Of a DNA stretch of 64,000 bases, positions 1 to 10,314 are shown in pieces. The notes below the pieces were generated by a model. It ran no database searches and had not been told where the DNA came from. It was given only the letters and a program-made list of their open reading frames with translations. The DNA is taken from the NCBI GenBank assembly GCA_019117065.1, contig DXAK01000033.1, forward strand, positions 1 to 64,000, given 5' to 3'. How positions within the stretch are numbered: the stretch's first letter is position 1; each line of letters opens with the position of its first letter. Source of the DNA: Candidatus Mediterraneibacter pullicola. GTDB lineage: Bacteria > Bacillota > Clostridia > Lachnospirales > Lachnospiraceae. The position numbers were made by a program, and so were the translations under genes.

Positions 1-1773
1 CTTTTTCATAAAGTCGGCGTCATCCATCTTAATCGGTTTCCCGATGAAGATCAATTCATTCTCCGTCTCTGTTATGCCTTCTTCGTCCATGAGAAGCTCT
101 TCGTACAGCTTTTCCCCCGGGCGTAAGCCCGTATAGACGATCTTGATATCCTCATCAGGGACATATCCCGACAGGCGGATCAGGTTTCTCGCCATATCGT
201 CGATCTTCACAGGCTCTCCCATATCAAGCACAAAGATTTCTCCTCCATGGGCATAATAGGAGGCCTGAAGGATGAGTGATACCGCTTCCGGTATTGTCAT
301 AAAGTAACGGATCATCCGCTTATCTGTCACCGTTACCGGACCGCCTTCTGCGATCTGTTTCTTGAAAAGAGGTATCACGCTTCCGTTACTTCCCAACACA
401 TTTCCGAAACGTACCGCCACAAAGTCCGTATCCGAATGCCTGTCCATCATCTGTATGATCATCTCACAGAGACGCTTGGAAGCGCCCATGATGTTCGTAG
501 GATTGACTGCCTTGTCCGTAGAGATAAGAACGAATTTCTTCACCCCATGCTTTGCCGCTGCCAACGCGGTCTTGTACGTGCCCTCCACATTGTTTTTGAT
601 CGCTTCGTTGGGACTGTCTTCCATCAGTGGCACATGTTTGTGCGCCGCGGCATGAAAGATAATGTCCGGACGGTAAGTTTCGATTACTGTGTCAATACGC
701 CGTGTGTTTCTAACTGACCCAATCAACGTGATTAGCTTCATATCCGGATATAGCCGTTTTAATTCCTGCTGTATCGTATACGCATTGTTTTCATAAATGT
801 CAAAGATAATCAGCATCTTCGGGGAAGAGGCCGCGATCTGGCGGCACAGCTCGCTTCCTATGGAGCCGCCTCCGCCTGTCACTAAGATCACCTTATCACT
901 TAGGGTCTGGAGGATCTCGGAATTATTCACCTTCACCTGAGCCCGTCCCAAAAGGTCTGTGATCTCCACATCCCGCAGTCTGGACACGCTCACTTCTTCG
1001 TTTAGGAGCTGATAGATTCCCGGAACTGTCTGCAGCTTACACCCCGTCTGCTTACAGATGTTCAGGATCGCCTTTCTGTCATCAGCACTCGCCGCGGGAA
1101 TGGCATAGACGATGCGTGTGATACCATACTCCTGAACCATCTCCTCGATATCATAGCGATTTCCCACAATAGGAACGCCTTCCAGAAGTCTCCCCTTTTT
1201 ATTCGGGTTATCGTCGATCACACAACACACTTTTGTTTTCATGTGCCGGCTGTTCTGCATCTCAAGGATCAGTGTCTTCCCTGCCTGACCTGCGCCGATA
1301 ATCATCACCCGATCTGTAGCCGCTTCAACAGAAGCGCGGGTGCTTCTAAGGTAGGAGCGGAGCAATCGGTATCCAAAGCGCAGCCCCACCGTACACATGA
1401 TACTGAACACATAACCTACCAGGAAATATGAGCGGGGCATTCGAAGATCCATCGCAAAGATTCCCACACCGTAAAATACAAGCAATATCATATAAGACTG
1501 GACGATCCGCTTGGCCTCATCGATGCCGGCGAACATCCAAATGCTGTGATAAAGACGCATTCCGTAGAATACAACAATCGATATAATTACCCAGTAAGGC
1601 ATAGACCATATATATCCTGTCAGATACCCTCTTGGTATATTTGAAAATATTAGGTCAAATCTCAGCAATAACGCTGCCATATAGGACGCCATTATCGAGA
1701 TCACATCAAAAAAGAGAAGCACGAAAGCCTTGCGCATCCACACATAGTCTTTCCGTTTTGTCTGCTGTTCCAT
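1..1773 (-). CDS. Polysaccharide biosynthesis nucleoside-diphosphate sugar epimerase/dehydratase (CapD/EpsC/FlaA1-like), 3' end cut by the window edge
   Basis: Minus-strand reading frame from ATG at 1773 (MEQQTKRKDYVWMRKAFVLLFFDVISIMASYMAALLLRF...) with N-terminal TM helices, a Rossmann motif VTGGGGSIGSELCRQ and ISTDKAVNPTNIMGASKR. Not in the ORF track because it runs off the window. Confidence 0.9.
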   Translation of the reverse strand, partial: MEQQTKRKDYVWMRKAFVLLFFDVISIMASYMAALLLRFDLIFSNIPRGYLTGYIWSMPYWVIISIVVFYGMRLYHSIWMFAGIDEAKRIVQSYMILLVFYGVGIFAMDLRMPRSYFLVGYVFSIMCTVGLRFGYRLLRSYLRSTRASVEAATDRVMIIGAGQAGKTLILEMQNSRHMKTKVCCVIDDNPNKKGRLLEGVPIVGNRYDIEEMVQEYGITRIVYAIPAASADDRKAILNICKQTGCKLQTVPGIYQLLNEEVSVSRLRDVEITDLLGRAQVKVNNSEILQTLSDKVILVTGGGGSIGSELCRQIAASSPKMLIIFDIYENNAYTIQQELKRLYPDMKLITLIGSVRNTRRIDTVIETYRPDIIFHAAAHKHVPLMEDSPNEAIKNNVEGTYKTALAAAKHGVKKFVLISTDKAVNPTNIMGASKRLCEMIIQMMDRHSDTDFVAVRFGNVLGSNGSVIPLFKKQIAEGGPVTVTDKRMIRYFMTIPEAVSLILQASYYAHGGEIFVLDMGEPVKIDDMARNLIRLSGYVPDEDIKIVYTGLRPGEKLYEELLMDEEGITETENELIFIGKPIKMDDADFMKK

Positions 1774-1801
1774 CGCTACAAATCCTTTTTTCTACCGTAT
1801 T

Positions 1802-1909
1802 TTATTTTAGCGATCCGTGATTCGCCCAATTACGCCTGATAAACATGATAATCCCTGCCACCACAGCAATCACTGCGGACACAACCGCCATTGTCTGATC
1901 TACGTTCAT
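1802..1909 (-). CDS. 35-aa single-TM small protein (MNVDQTMAVVSAVIAVVAGIIMFIRRNWANHGSLK)
   Basis: ATG at 1909 preceded by AAGGAG with about 8 nt spacing; hydrophobic stretch then RR; sits between the LCP gene and the epimerase in the same orientation. Not in the ORF track. Confidence 0.6.
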   Translation of the reverse strand: MNVDQTMAVVSAVIAVVAGIIMFIRRNWANHGSLK

Positions 1910-1934
1910 CTCAATATCTCCTTATCTTGCGCAC

Positions 1935-3404
1935 TTATTGCCCATCAATGACCTGATGCATCTTCTGGCTGATCTCAGCCACCGACGCCTCATCCGGCCA
2001 CATTACATATAGAGGCTGGCTTCCTGAGGAGAAGCACGCCTGGCTGTCTCCGCTTCCGACTGCCGCCACAGATTCGATCTCCCAGCTTGCGCCGTCTGAG
2101 AGCTGCCTGTTGACAAAGGCGGCCATCTCCGTGCGTGTCATGTTCGTCTCCACGCTGTCGCTGACACTGGTAATGATCTCGCTTGCCTTAGTCAGCAGCG
2201 TTGGGCTCATGGCTTTCTGCAGGATAGCGGTAAGGACAGCCTCCTGATTCTTCCCTCTTTGATTATCTCCGGATTCAAAGCTCTTTCGCTCCCTTGAGAA
2301 GGCAAGAGCCTGTGCGCCGTCCAGATGGTTGATTCCCTCTGTGAAGCTGTAACCGCCCGCACTGAACGCGTACTCAGAGTTTACATCCACTCCGCCAAGC
2401 GCGTCGACGATCTTAATGAGCGAGGTGAAGTTCACTCTCGCATAATAGCTGATATCAATTCCGTATAGATTTTCCAGTGTCTGCATAGACACGTCCACGC
2501 CGTATATACCTGCATGAGTCAGCTTATCCCGCTGAGCCCCGGACACGCCCGGTATGGTTACATAGTAGTCTCTAGGCGTTGTGGTCAGAAGGATCTTATG
2601 GGTATTCGGATTCACAGTCATGATGATATTTACGTCACTTCTGCTGTTGGTCGTGATCGGACCTGACACGTCGATACCACTAATATAAATGCTAAAAGCC
2701 TCCTCGACGCTGGCGTCTTCCTCCTGCTCGATCACGGTATCAATCCCGTACTGATACAGGATTCTTACCTGATCGGAATACCCCGGGATTGCATCCTCTA
2801 TAATACCTGTAAACGCCTCGTTATAAATAGCTGCGCCGATCTCACCATCCAGAAGCGCTTGGGCCTCCTCCTGAATGGTCGGATACTCTTCCAGATCCGG
2901 TTCCATGCCTAGGACTTTTTCCATATCCTCGAGCATTTTCTGGTTATTCTCCTGATCCGCAGCTGTCTGGATGCCATATGTGTAATTCTTAGCATCGATA
3001 ATATTCTCCGCCGTACTGTCATTTCTCACCACCACAATCATGTTGTCCGTCTTGTAGGTGGCGCCGCCTACTTCCGCCAGCATATTATCCGTCTTCATCA
3101 TATAGTACACGCCGAATCCAAGAAGCACGCTAAAGAACACGCTGACCACAATTCCCGCGATATATATCTTTTTCTTAACGAACTGTAAGCCAAACATAGC
3201 GCCGAACAGCACAAAGAGAACCACCGTCACAAGCCCCAGATATTTCCCTGGGATCAGCCCGCTGTTCCAGACGACCGCGATAAACAGCACTGTCATCAGA
3301 AGCTGTACCAGCACGATCAGCTTGCCTGCCAGATTATGAGTCTTATGTCTCTTTCTGCGGGAGCGGCGGCCGCCGCCCTGTTGTGAATGTCCGTTTGTAC
3401 TCAT
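1935..3404 (-). CDS. LCP (LytR-CpsA-Psr) family cell-wall glycopolymer transferase
   Basis: 489 aa; N-terminal TM segments; LCP-type motifs (SRSDVNIIMTVNPNTHKILLTTTPRDYYV, DKLTHAGIYGVD, ALAFSRERKSFESGDNQRGKNQ). Confidence 0.92.
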   Translation of the reverse strand: MSTNGHSQQGGGRRSRRKRHKTHNLAGKLIVLVQLLMTVLFIAVVWNSGLIPGKYLGLVTVVLFVLFGAMFGLQFVKKKIYIAGIVVSVFFSVLLGFGVYYMMKTDNMLAEVGGATYKTDNMIVVVRNDSTAENIIDAKNYTYGIQTAADQENNQKMLEDMEKVLGMEPDLEEYPTIQEEAQALLDGEIGAAIYNEAFTGIIEDAIPGYSDQVRILYQYGIDTVIEQEEDASVEEAFSIYISGIDVSGPITTNSRSDVNIIMTVNPNTHKILLTTTPRDYYVTIPGVSGAQRDKLTHAGIYGVDVSMQTLENLYGIDISYYARVNFTSLIKIVDALGGVDVNSEYAFSAGGYSFTEGINHLDGAQALAFSRERKSFESGDNQRGKNQEAVLTAILQKAMSPTLLTKASEIITSVSDSVETNMTRTEMAAFVNRQLSDGASWEIESVAAVGSGDSQACFSSGSQPLYVMWPDEASVAEISQKMHQVIDGQ

Positions 3405-3458
3405 TCGTATTGATCTCCTTTATCGTAAAACGGCAAAGCCAAATTCCTTCAGCCCGCG

Positions 3459-4136
3459 TTATGATCCGCTGCCGTAATGTCCGTAATATTTTCCGTAATA
3501 CCTGTTATTCTTTAAATCCACCTTGTTAAGCACAACGCCGATAATCGGGCAGCCGGTTTTTTCCAGCTGTTCTTTGACCGACCTGACATACTTATGGCTT
3601 ACTGTATTGGCTGCGACGACAAAAACAGACGCGTCGCACACTCTGGAAATCACCGCCGCGTCGATCACGCTGCCAAGTGGGGGCGCGTCGATGATCACAT
3701 AGTCGTACATCTCTTTCGCCTTCTCAATCAGGTCTTCGAATTGCTTCTGTCCCAGCAGTTCAGAAGGATTGGGGGGTACGACGCCTGCGAATATCACAAA
3801 GAGTCCCGATTCCTGCGTTCTGCATACCACGTCGTTCATTTCCGCCTGTCCGGAGAGATAGTGGCTTAAGCCCTTGACTTCCTTGGTTACCCTGTGCCTT
3901 CCGATTAGGACAGACTTTCTCAGATCCGCGTCCACAAAAAGCACCCTCTTCCCATTATCGCACAGGGATACGGCCAAGCCTAACGCCACAGTGCTCTTTC
4001 CTTCGTTCGGGGTGCTGCTCGTCAGCACGATCACCTTGTTGTCAGACCCGGAAAATTCAATATTTGTACGCAGCGTCTTATATGCTTCGCTGCTGTAATA
4101 ATCTTTGTATGTGTTCTTTAACACAACGTCCTGCAT
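3459..4136 (-). CDS. CpsD/CapB-family bacterial tyrosine kinase (BY-kinase)
   Basis: Walker A TSSTPNEGKST, Walker A' VLFVDADLRKS, YDYVIIDAPP; C-terminal Tyr cluster NRYYGKYYGHYG. Confidence 0.93.
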   Translation of the reverse strand: MQDVVLKNTYKDYYSSEAYKTLRTNIEFSGSDNKVIVLTSSTPNEGKSTVALGLAVSLCDNGKRVLFVDADLRKSVLIGRHRVTKEVKGLSHYLSGQAEMNDVVCRTQESGLFVIFAGVVPPNPSELLGQKQFEDLIEKAKEMYDYVIIDAPPLGSVIDAAVISRVCDASVFVVAANTVSHKYVRSVKEQLEKTGCPIIGVVLNKVDLKNNRYYGKYYGHYGSGS

Positions 4137-4142
4137 CTTCTG

Positions 4143-4913
4143 CTACCTCCTTGTCCTTTTGGCTGACCTTCTCGTGGTACGCCGTTTTGTCTTCTTCCCC
4201 TTTTCTTCCCCTTCTGTGACAGGGATAGAAGTAAGGACGTTCAGTCCCAGATAGTGTTCCACATCATCCGGTGTCTTGATCGTATCGTCAAACAGGAAGA
4301 TAATCACAAGGATGCCCGCTGTGATCAAAACTCCCAGAATACCGCCCAACATCGTATTCCTCATTACATTCGGGGAGGAGGGCGCGCTTGGGAGATTGGC
4401 CTCCTCGATTGTATTCACTGCGTCGATCTCCATAATTTCCCTGATCTTAACGCTCACGGTCTCGCGCAGCGTATTCGCTATCTCCTGCACCAGTTCTGGA
4501 TCTTCATTGCTCACAGAGATTGTCAGAATACGGGTATTGGTCTTATTTTCTGTAGTAACAGAAGAAGAAAGTTCCTGCGTAGACATATCCAGATTAAGCA
4601 CAGAGATGACCTGCTCAAGTACAGAACGGCTCTTCACCATCTCCATATAATCCTGTGTAAGCTGGGTCCCTGTTTGGAGGTCGCTGCTTGTTATAGTCCC
4701 TCCGCTCTGTGATCTGGTCAGCATATACATGCTGGTAGACGACGTATATTCCGGGGTGATGAATATCTTTGTCCCCGCGAACGCTGCCAGAGCCGCGATA
4801 AGCCCTACCAGAATAATCAGATAAATCTTGCTCCACAGCACGCTGAAAAGTTCTGCCAGATCAATTGTGAGCTCTTCATTGTCAAATTCCCGTATTGGTT
4901 TGTCTTGATTCAT
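4143..4913 (-). CDS. Wzz/YveK-type capsular polysaccharide chain-length/kinase-activator protein
   Basis: Two TM helices flanking an extracellular domain, LPSAPSSPNVMRN before TM2; adjacent to a BY-kinase. Confidence 0.9.
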   Translation of the reverse strand: MNQDKPIREFDNEELTIDLAELFSVLWSKIYLIILVGLIAALAAFAGTKIFITPEYTSSTSMYMLTRSQSGGTITSSDLQTGTQLTQDYMEMVKSRSVLEQVISVLNLDMSTQELSSSVTTENKTNTRILTISVSNEDPELVQEIANTLRETVSVKIREIMEIDAVNTIEEANLPSAPSSPNVMRNTMLGGILGVLITAGILVIIFLFDDTIKTPDDVEHYLGLNVLTSIPVTEGEEKGKKTKRRTTRRSAKRTRR

Positions 4914-5739
4914 TCTTCTTTTTCTTTTTCAGCATCACAACCGCATTGCTGAAAAATATCCTCCTCATGTATTCTTCTCCATATTTCTTCTTCACATACT
5001 CGGCCGCCTTCTTGATCTGTGGCGGACGCTTCTGCGCGTTATGCGCGTCCGTCCCTACACAGAACACAAGGTCTTCCTTCATGAGCTGTTTGATATACTG
5101 TTTCACCCTCCAGCCGCTAGCGCCTGTAATGCTTCCCGCGTTGACCTGTATCTTGACTCCCATATTGGCGAGATGGCGTGTATCGCTCATACTCTCCCGC
5201 AAGCATTTGTACCGCTCAATATGGGCGAGAATCACAATATATCCTTTCATCTGTATGCGCTGCAAGCTTTGGTTTATATAGTCGGCGCTGTCTCCCGGAG
5301 CGAACTCAACGAGAACATAGCGGGTCCCATTCATCGGCAGAACTTTCTTTTCCTTCAGCTTATCCATGACGTCCTGCCCGAAGTAGATCTCAGTTCCCAG
5401 ATATACTCTTAACTTTTCGCTGATCTTCTCCGCTTCCTCGCGGACAAGTTTAAGCTGTCTGCGCAGTGCGCGGGGCGGCTGGCTCCCCCTCCTTGGATGG
5501 TGGTGGGGCGTCGCTATGATATAACGGATTCCTTCATCATAAGCGATCTGGAGCATACGCCGGGTTTCTTCTATATTCTGTGCCCCATCGTCTACTTCCG
5601 GAAGAATATGGCTGTGCGTATCAATGATCCTTATCAACTGCTCCTTCTCCTCTTTCCATGAATTTCCCATCACTATTCTTCTTATTATATTTTCTTTTAG
5701 ACGCAGTAAAAAGACAGCTGCTGATTCCTGTTCCTTCAT
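4882..5739 (-). CDS. CpsB/CapC-family PHP tyrosine-protein phosphatase (start uncertain; an internal Met near 5670 is possible)
   Basis: IDTHSHILPEVDDGAQNIEETRRML, ATPHHHPRRG, LAHIERY, GTDAHN motifs. Confidence 0.9.
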   Translation of the reverse strand: MKEQESAAVFLLRLKENIIRRIVMGNSWKEEKEQLIRIIDTHSHILPEVDDGAQNIEETRRMLQIAYDEGIRYIIATPHHHPRRGSQPPRALRRQLKLVREEAEKISEKLRVYLGTEIYFGQDVMDKLKEKKVLPMNGTRYVLVEFAPGDSADYINQSLQRIQMKGYIVILAHIERYKCLRESMSDTRHLANMGVKIQVNAGSITGASGWRVKQYIKQLMKEDLVFCVGTDAHNAQKRPPQIKKAAEYVKKKYGEEYMRRIFFSNAVVMLKKKKKNESRQTNTGI

Positions 5740-5872
5740 GTCCTGTCCATACTGCCGCCGTCACTCTATAAAAGAATACTCCTAAAGGACTGTTTTGTCA
5801 ACATATTTTTACCCCCTCCCCATGCCCAGAACCCTTGATTTTACTGGGATTTCAGCACTTTTTTTCCAGCTG

Positions 5873-7765
5873 TTATCCCGCGTTGCTCGCAGCGATTTTC
5901 ACCCTGCTCCACAAGTCACTGATAATCTTCTTCGTATCTGCATTATAGACAAACACCTCGTCATTCGGGTTACCTGTGCGTGGGATGTAGGCGTTGATCC
6001 CTTCGAAGTCACCACCCTCACCTGCAAGATCGTTCATAACCTCTTCATTTGCAGACGTGTAACCCACATAACTGGAGTTGTCATACGCTCCGTCATAATC
6101 GCTGGCATAATTGATAAACGCATGCGCCAGTTCCGGGTTCTGAGCATTCTTTGGAATAACCATGGCGTCAGACCAGAGATTCGTTCCGCCCTCAGGCATG
6201 AAGAATCCCATATTTTCATTTTCGGCCATGACATATGTCGCGTCCCCCGAATAGATCAGCCCCAGCGCCTTCCTTCCCTGCGCCATATTATCGATAATTT
6301 CATCTGTAACAATCTCTGTATCCATGGTCTGGACGCACTGTACCAGCCATTCATAGGCTTCCTGAAGTTCCTGTTCATCCTCCGTGTTCATGGAGTATCC
6401 CAATGCTTTTAACGCCATCATAAAGGAATCTCTCTCCGAATCGTACAGATATACATCTCCTTTGTATTTCTCATCTAAGAAAATGTTGTAGCCTTCCCGT
6501 TCCAGATCTTCAATGTCTACTTTTGTCTTGTCATAAACAATGCCTACGGTTCCCCAGAAATAAGGCACTGAATAATCATTTTCCGGATCGTAGGGGAGCC
6601 CCTTTACCGCATCCGACAGTTTATCCATACAGTCTAGTTTAGACTTGTCCAGCTTCTGGAGCAGATCCTCCTCAATGAGCCTCTGGATCATATAATCGCT
6701 GGGCACAAGCAGGTCGTACACTTCCTGATTGGCCACTTTGATGTACATCTGTTCATTGGAGTCAAAATTGTCCATAACAACGGATGCTCCAGTCTCTTCC
6801 TCAAAATCAGCGATAATATTCTCTCCTGTGTACTCTCCCCAGTTGTAGATATAGAGTGTCTGCCCCTCAAAGGGCCGGCCCTCCCCGCCTCCCTGCATAG
6901 CAAAAAGTCCGGCGATGAGCGCTAGTACGCACGCACATGCCACAACGGGAATGGCTTTTCTGCGCCGGCCAACCACTTCTTTTTTCTTGCGCTTAGCTGC
7001 TACAATAGGTGTAATATTGATCAGAAGCAGCACGACCGTAATAATTACTACTACAAGGCTAGACACCGCGTTGATGCTTGGATTCACACGTTTGCTCATC
7101 GTGTAGACCATGATACTTAAGTTCTTTACCCCACCTCCGGTCACAAAGTAGGAAATAATAAAGTCATCCACAGACATGGTAAATGCGATCAAAGCTCCGG
7201 ATACAATGCCCGGGGTGATCTGCGGCACAATCACCTTGGTCAGCGCCCGCCACGGCGTAGCTCCCAGATCCATCGCCGCGTCCGCCAGATTGGGGTCAAG
7301 AGACCGGATCTTTGGCATGACGGAAAGAATCACATAGGGAATGCAGAAGGCAATATGTGTCAGCAGCATCGTGAGGTAGCCTTTATCCACCTTAAAAGTA
7401 ATAAACAGCAGCATGAATCCAATGGCTGTCACGATCTCTGGGTTCATCATCGGCAGGTTATCCACCTGCTCCATAATATCCCGGACAATCTTCCGGGACT
7501 TGCTTAGCCCGATGGCGGCGATCGTTCCCACTACCGTTGAGACTGCTGTCGCAAGAAGCGCCACGCTAAACGTGGTGTACAGGGCGTCCATCATATCCTG
7601 AGACTCCAGCATATGCTGGTACCAGCGCAGGGAGAATCCCTCGAACACGGTCAGCGATTTTCCATCGTTAAAAGAGAAAATAATCATATATATAATTGGA
7701 AGATAAAAGAACGCGATCAAAAGCGCCATCAGGATCTTCCCTGTGGAATGTTTCTTTTTCTTCAT
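5873..7765 (-). CDS. Fused spermidine/putrescine ABC permease (PotC) and substrate-binding protein (PotD)
   Basis: N-terminal ~270 aa is a BPD-type permease (EAA-like DLGATPWRALTKVIVPQITPGI); C-terminal ~350 aa is PotD-like (YIYNWGEYTGENIIADFEEETGASVVMDNFDSNE). Confidence 0.93.
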   Translation of the reverse strand: MKKKKHSTGKILMALLIAFFYLPIIYMIIFSFNDGKSLTVFEGFSLRWYQHMLESQDMMDALYTTFSVALLATAVSTVVGTIAAIGLSKSRKIVRDIMEQVDNLPMMNPEIVTAIGFMLLFITFKVDKGYLTMLLTHIAFCIPYVILSVMPKIRSLDPNLADAAMDLGATPWRALTKVIVPQITPGIVSGALIAFTMSVDDFIISYFVTGGGVKNLSIMVYTMSKRVNPSINAVSSLVVVIITVVLLLINITPIVAAKRKKKEVVGRRRKAIPVVACACVLALIAGLFAMQGGGEGRPFEGQTLYIYNWGEYTGENIIADFEEETGASVVMDNFDSNEQMYIKVANQEVYDLLVPSDYMIQRLIEEDLLQKLDKSKLDCMDKLSDAVKGLPYDPENDYSVPYFWGTVGIVYDKTKVDIEDLEREGYNIFLDEKYKGDVYLYDSERDSFMMALKALGYSMNTEDEQELQEAYEWLVQCVQTMDTEIVTDEIIDNMAQGRKALGLIYSGDATYVMAENENMGFFMPEGGTNLWSDAMVIPKNAQNPELAHAFINYASDYDGAYDNSSYVGYTSANEEVMNDLAGEGGDFEGINAYIPRTGNPNDEVFVYNADTKKIISDLWSRVKIAASNAG

Positions 7766-7769
7766 CGGA

Positions 7770-8606
7770 TCACCCCTCCTTTCCGCCGCGGTTGCGGATC
7801 TCGGCCTTTCTTACAGCCATCATCAAAAGCATCATAATGACCGCCATGATCATGGAGACCGCACTGCCAAAATTCCACTCTCCCACTGTGATAAACTGGT
7901 TCTCAATCATATTTCCTATCAGGAAATACTGGCCTCCGCCCAAGAGCTTCGGGATGAAAAAGGAGCTTACCGCCGGAAGAAATACCAAAGTGATCCCATT
8001 GATGACTCCCGGGATAGACAAAGGGAACGTCACCCTGCAAAATGTCTGCGCCGGGCTTGCCCCCAGATCTGCGCTGGCTTCCAAGAGGGAATGATCCATC
8101 TTACTTAAAGAAGTCTGTACCTGAAGGATCATAAATGGCAGAAAGTTATACACCATTCCCAGAAGGACTGCCCCCTCCGTATATAAAAGTTCCGTGTTTC
8201 CCAGACCGATCAGAGAAAGGATCCTCTGGATCAGGCCGCCTTCGCTCAGAAGTCCGATCCATGCGTAGGTGCGCACGAGCATGTTGATCCACATGGGGAT
8301 GGTCACGCAAAGGATCAGGATATTCTGCATTTTCTCATTACTGCGCGCGATGAAATACGCCGCCGGATACCCCAGAAGCAGGCAGATCACCGTCGTCTTT
8401 ACCGCGATGAGAATGGATCTCCACAGAATCAGAAGGAAATCTTTATCTGTAAAGAATTTTACATAATGCTCCAGTGTAAAGGAAAAGGAGATGATGCTGT
8501 TGCCCTGCTCCATAAAAGAGTACATCGCGATCAACCCCATGGGCAGCACGAGCATCAGCGCCGCCCACACGATATAGGGAATGGCAAGCTGTGAAAAACG
8601 CTTCAT
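7770..8606 (-). CDS. potB: Spermidine/putrescine ABC transporter permease PotB
   Basis: Six-TM permease; EAA-like ADLGASPAQTFCRVTFPLSIPGVINGI; operon position. Confidence 0.9.
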   Translation of the reverse strand: MKRFSQLAIPYIVWAALMLVLPMGLIAMYSFMEQGNSIISFSFTLEHYVKFFTDKDFLLILWRSILIAVKTTVICLLLGYPAAYFIARSNEKMQNILILCVTIPMWINMLVRTYAWIGLLSEGGLIQRILSLIGLGNTELLYTEGAVLLGMVYNFLPFMILQVQTSLSKMDHSLLEASADLGASPAQTFCRVTFPLSIPGVINGITLVFLPAVSSFFIPKLLGGGQYFLIGNMIENQFITVGEWNFGSAVSMIMAVIMMLLMMAVRKAEIRNRGGKEG

Positions 8607-8608
8607 CC

Positions 8609-10186
8609 TTAGTACACCTCCTTGGACATGACATGGATATCTTCAGGGAAGAAGGTCAGCCCGACCTCTTTGCCCTCCTCAGAATAATCCGTCGTATGAA
8701 CCTTAAACTCCCGCCCTGTCGTAGAGAACGTGATACGGTACACACCCTCCTTGACATTTTCCGGCTCAAAGTCATAATCCACATTGATATCCACACTCTG
8801 GTCTTCATTGCTCAATTTCCACCCCTGCGCGCCGGCCCATGTCTTAAGATCTGTATCCAGAGCCTGAGACTCTGTGATCTCATCTACTGTCTTAAAGAAA
8901 TTAAACGCCATGACAGCCTCATTTGCTTTTTCATTCTTTACAAAAGGCTGGTCAACCACAAAAATAGTGCGCTCCACCTTTGTCCCACCGGCCGTGGCGA
9001 ATATTACCGGATACTGTCCTTCTTCCGGCGTAAGCTCGTACTCAATCTTTGCGATGGAAATGTATTCGTCCGTCCCCGGATCCCATGCCTGTGCGTTCGC
9101 CAGCGCGATGATCTCCTTGTCGTCCAGCCCCTCAACATCATCAATATCCACATAGAAATCATTGGCGCTGATCATCTCTTTACCGTCCTCGCTCGCCACG
9201 TCTTGATTCTTGATGACGCGCATATTAACCGTAACGCTCGTTCCGGGCACGGTTTCCACCATAATTTCATAGTGCACTCCTTTAAACAGCACGCTTTTCA
9301 CCTCTCCGGTCATCTTACCGTCCTTCACATCTACAATGTCAATATCCTCAGGACGGATAACCACATCAACAGGTTCATTCTCATGGAACCCAAAATCCAC
9401 ACAGTCAAATGTGATGTCGTCAAAGCGCACTTTGTAATCCTTGGGCATGACGCCCGGGAGGATGTTACTCTCGCCGATAAAGTTCGCCACGAAACGGTTC
9501 GCAGGCTCATTGTAAATATCCTCCGGCGATCCCACCTGCTGGATCTCTCCATTCTTCATGACAACGATCTTGTCCGACATGGTGAGCGCCTCTTCTTGAT
9601 CGTGAGTGACAAAAATAAAGGTGATTCCTACTTCCTGCTGGATCCGTTTCAGCTCGTACTGCATCTCTTTGCGCAGCTTTAAGTCCAGCGCAGCCAGAGG
9701 CTCGTCAAGAAGAAGTACTTTTGGCTCGTTTACAAGAGCTCTGGCGATCGCGACTCTCTGCTGCTGGCCGCCGGATAGAAGAGTGGTATTCTTATCCTCA
9801 TACCCCTCCAGACCGATGAGCTTTAACATCTTCATGACCTTTTGGTCAATGATGTCCTTGCTCATCTTCTTGATCTTCAGGCCGAACGCAATATTTTCGT
9901 ATACGCTCAGATGAGGGAACAAGGCATACTTCTGGAACACCGTGTTAAGCTCCCGTTCGTAGGGAGGTTTGCTGCTGATCTCCTCGCCGTCGAAGATCAC
10001 TTTCCCCTCGTCCGCATCCAAGAATCCCCCCAGAATCCGAAGCAGCGTTGTCTTGCCGCATCCGCTGGGTCCTAGCAAGGTCACAAACTCATTTTCATAA
10101 ATATCAAGGTTAACCCCCTTCAGAACGATCTGCCCGTCAAAGTTCTTCACAATACCTCTGAACTCAATCAGTTTCTTCTCTTCCAT
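8609..10186 (-). CDS. potA: Spermidine/putrescine ABC transporter ATP-binding protein PotA with enlarged C-terminal TOBE region
   Basis: [44 protein letters not shown]; start [11 protein letters not shown] preceded by AAGGAG; C-terminus is unusually long. Confidence 0.93.
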   Translation of the reverse strand: MEEKKLIEFRGIVKNFDGQIVLKGVNLDIYENEFVTLLGPSGCGKTTLLRILGGFLDADEGKVIFDGEEISSKPPYERELNTVFQKYALFPHLSVYENIAFGLKIKKMSKDIIDQKVMKMLKLIGLEGYEDKNTTLLSGGQQQRVAIARALVNEPKVLLLDEPLAALDLKLRKEMQYELKRIQQEVGITFIFVTHDQEEALTMSDKIVVMKNGEIQQVGSPEDIYNEPANRFVANFIGESNILPGVMPKDYKVRFDDITFDCVDFGFHENEPVDVVIRPEDIDIVDVKDGKMTGEVKSVLFKGVHYEIMVETVPGTSVTVNMRVIKNQDVASEDGKEMISANDFYVDIDDVEGLDDKEIIALANAQAWDPGTDEYISIAKIEYELTPEEGQYPVIFATAGGTKVERTIFVVDQPFVKNEKANEAVMAFNFFKTVDEITESQALDTDLKTWAGAQGWKLSNEDQSVDINVDYDFEPENVKEGVYRITFSTTGREFKVHTTDYSEEGKEVGLTFFPEDIHVMSKEVY

Positions 10187-10284
10187 CTTTTCACTCTCCT
10201 TATCCTTCTCTTTACACAAGCGTGCATCATACCCAAAAGGTTCTTATCCAATAGGAAATCCAAAAGACTTTCCTACTGATATGA

Positions 10285-10314
10285 AAAAGATCCGGATGCC
10301 TCTCTGCATCCGGA
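10285..10314 (-). terminator. Rho-independent terminator-like hairpin about 100 nt upstream of potA (possible leader attenuator)
   Basis: Minus strand TCCGGATGC-AGAGAG-GCATCCGGA followed by TCTTTTTC. Confidence 0.65.

Noticed and set aside
5795-6412. 205-aa plus-strand ORF at the 3' end of potCD
   Set aside because: Antisense shadow of the binding-protein domain
8591-9682. 363-aa plus-strand ORF
   Set aside because: Antisense shadow of potA, which has clear ABC motifs; the translation has no recognisable domain
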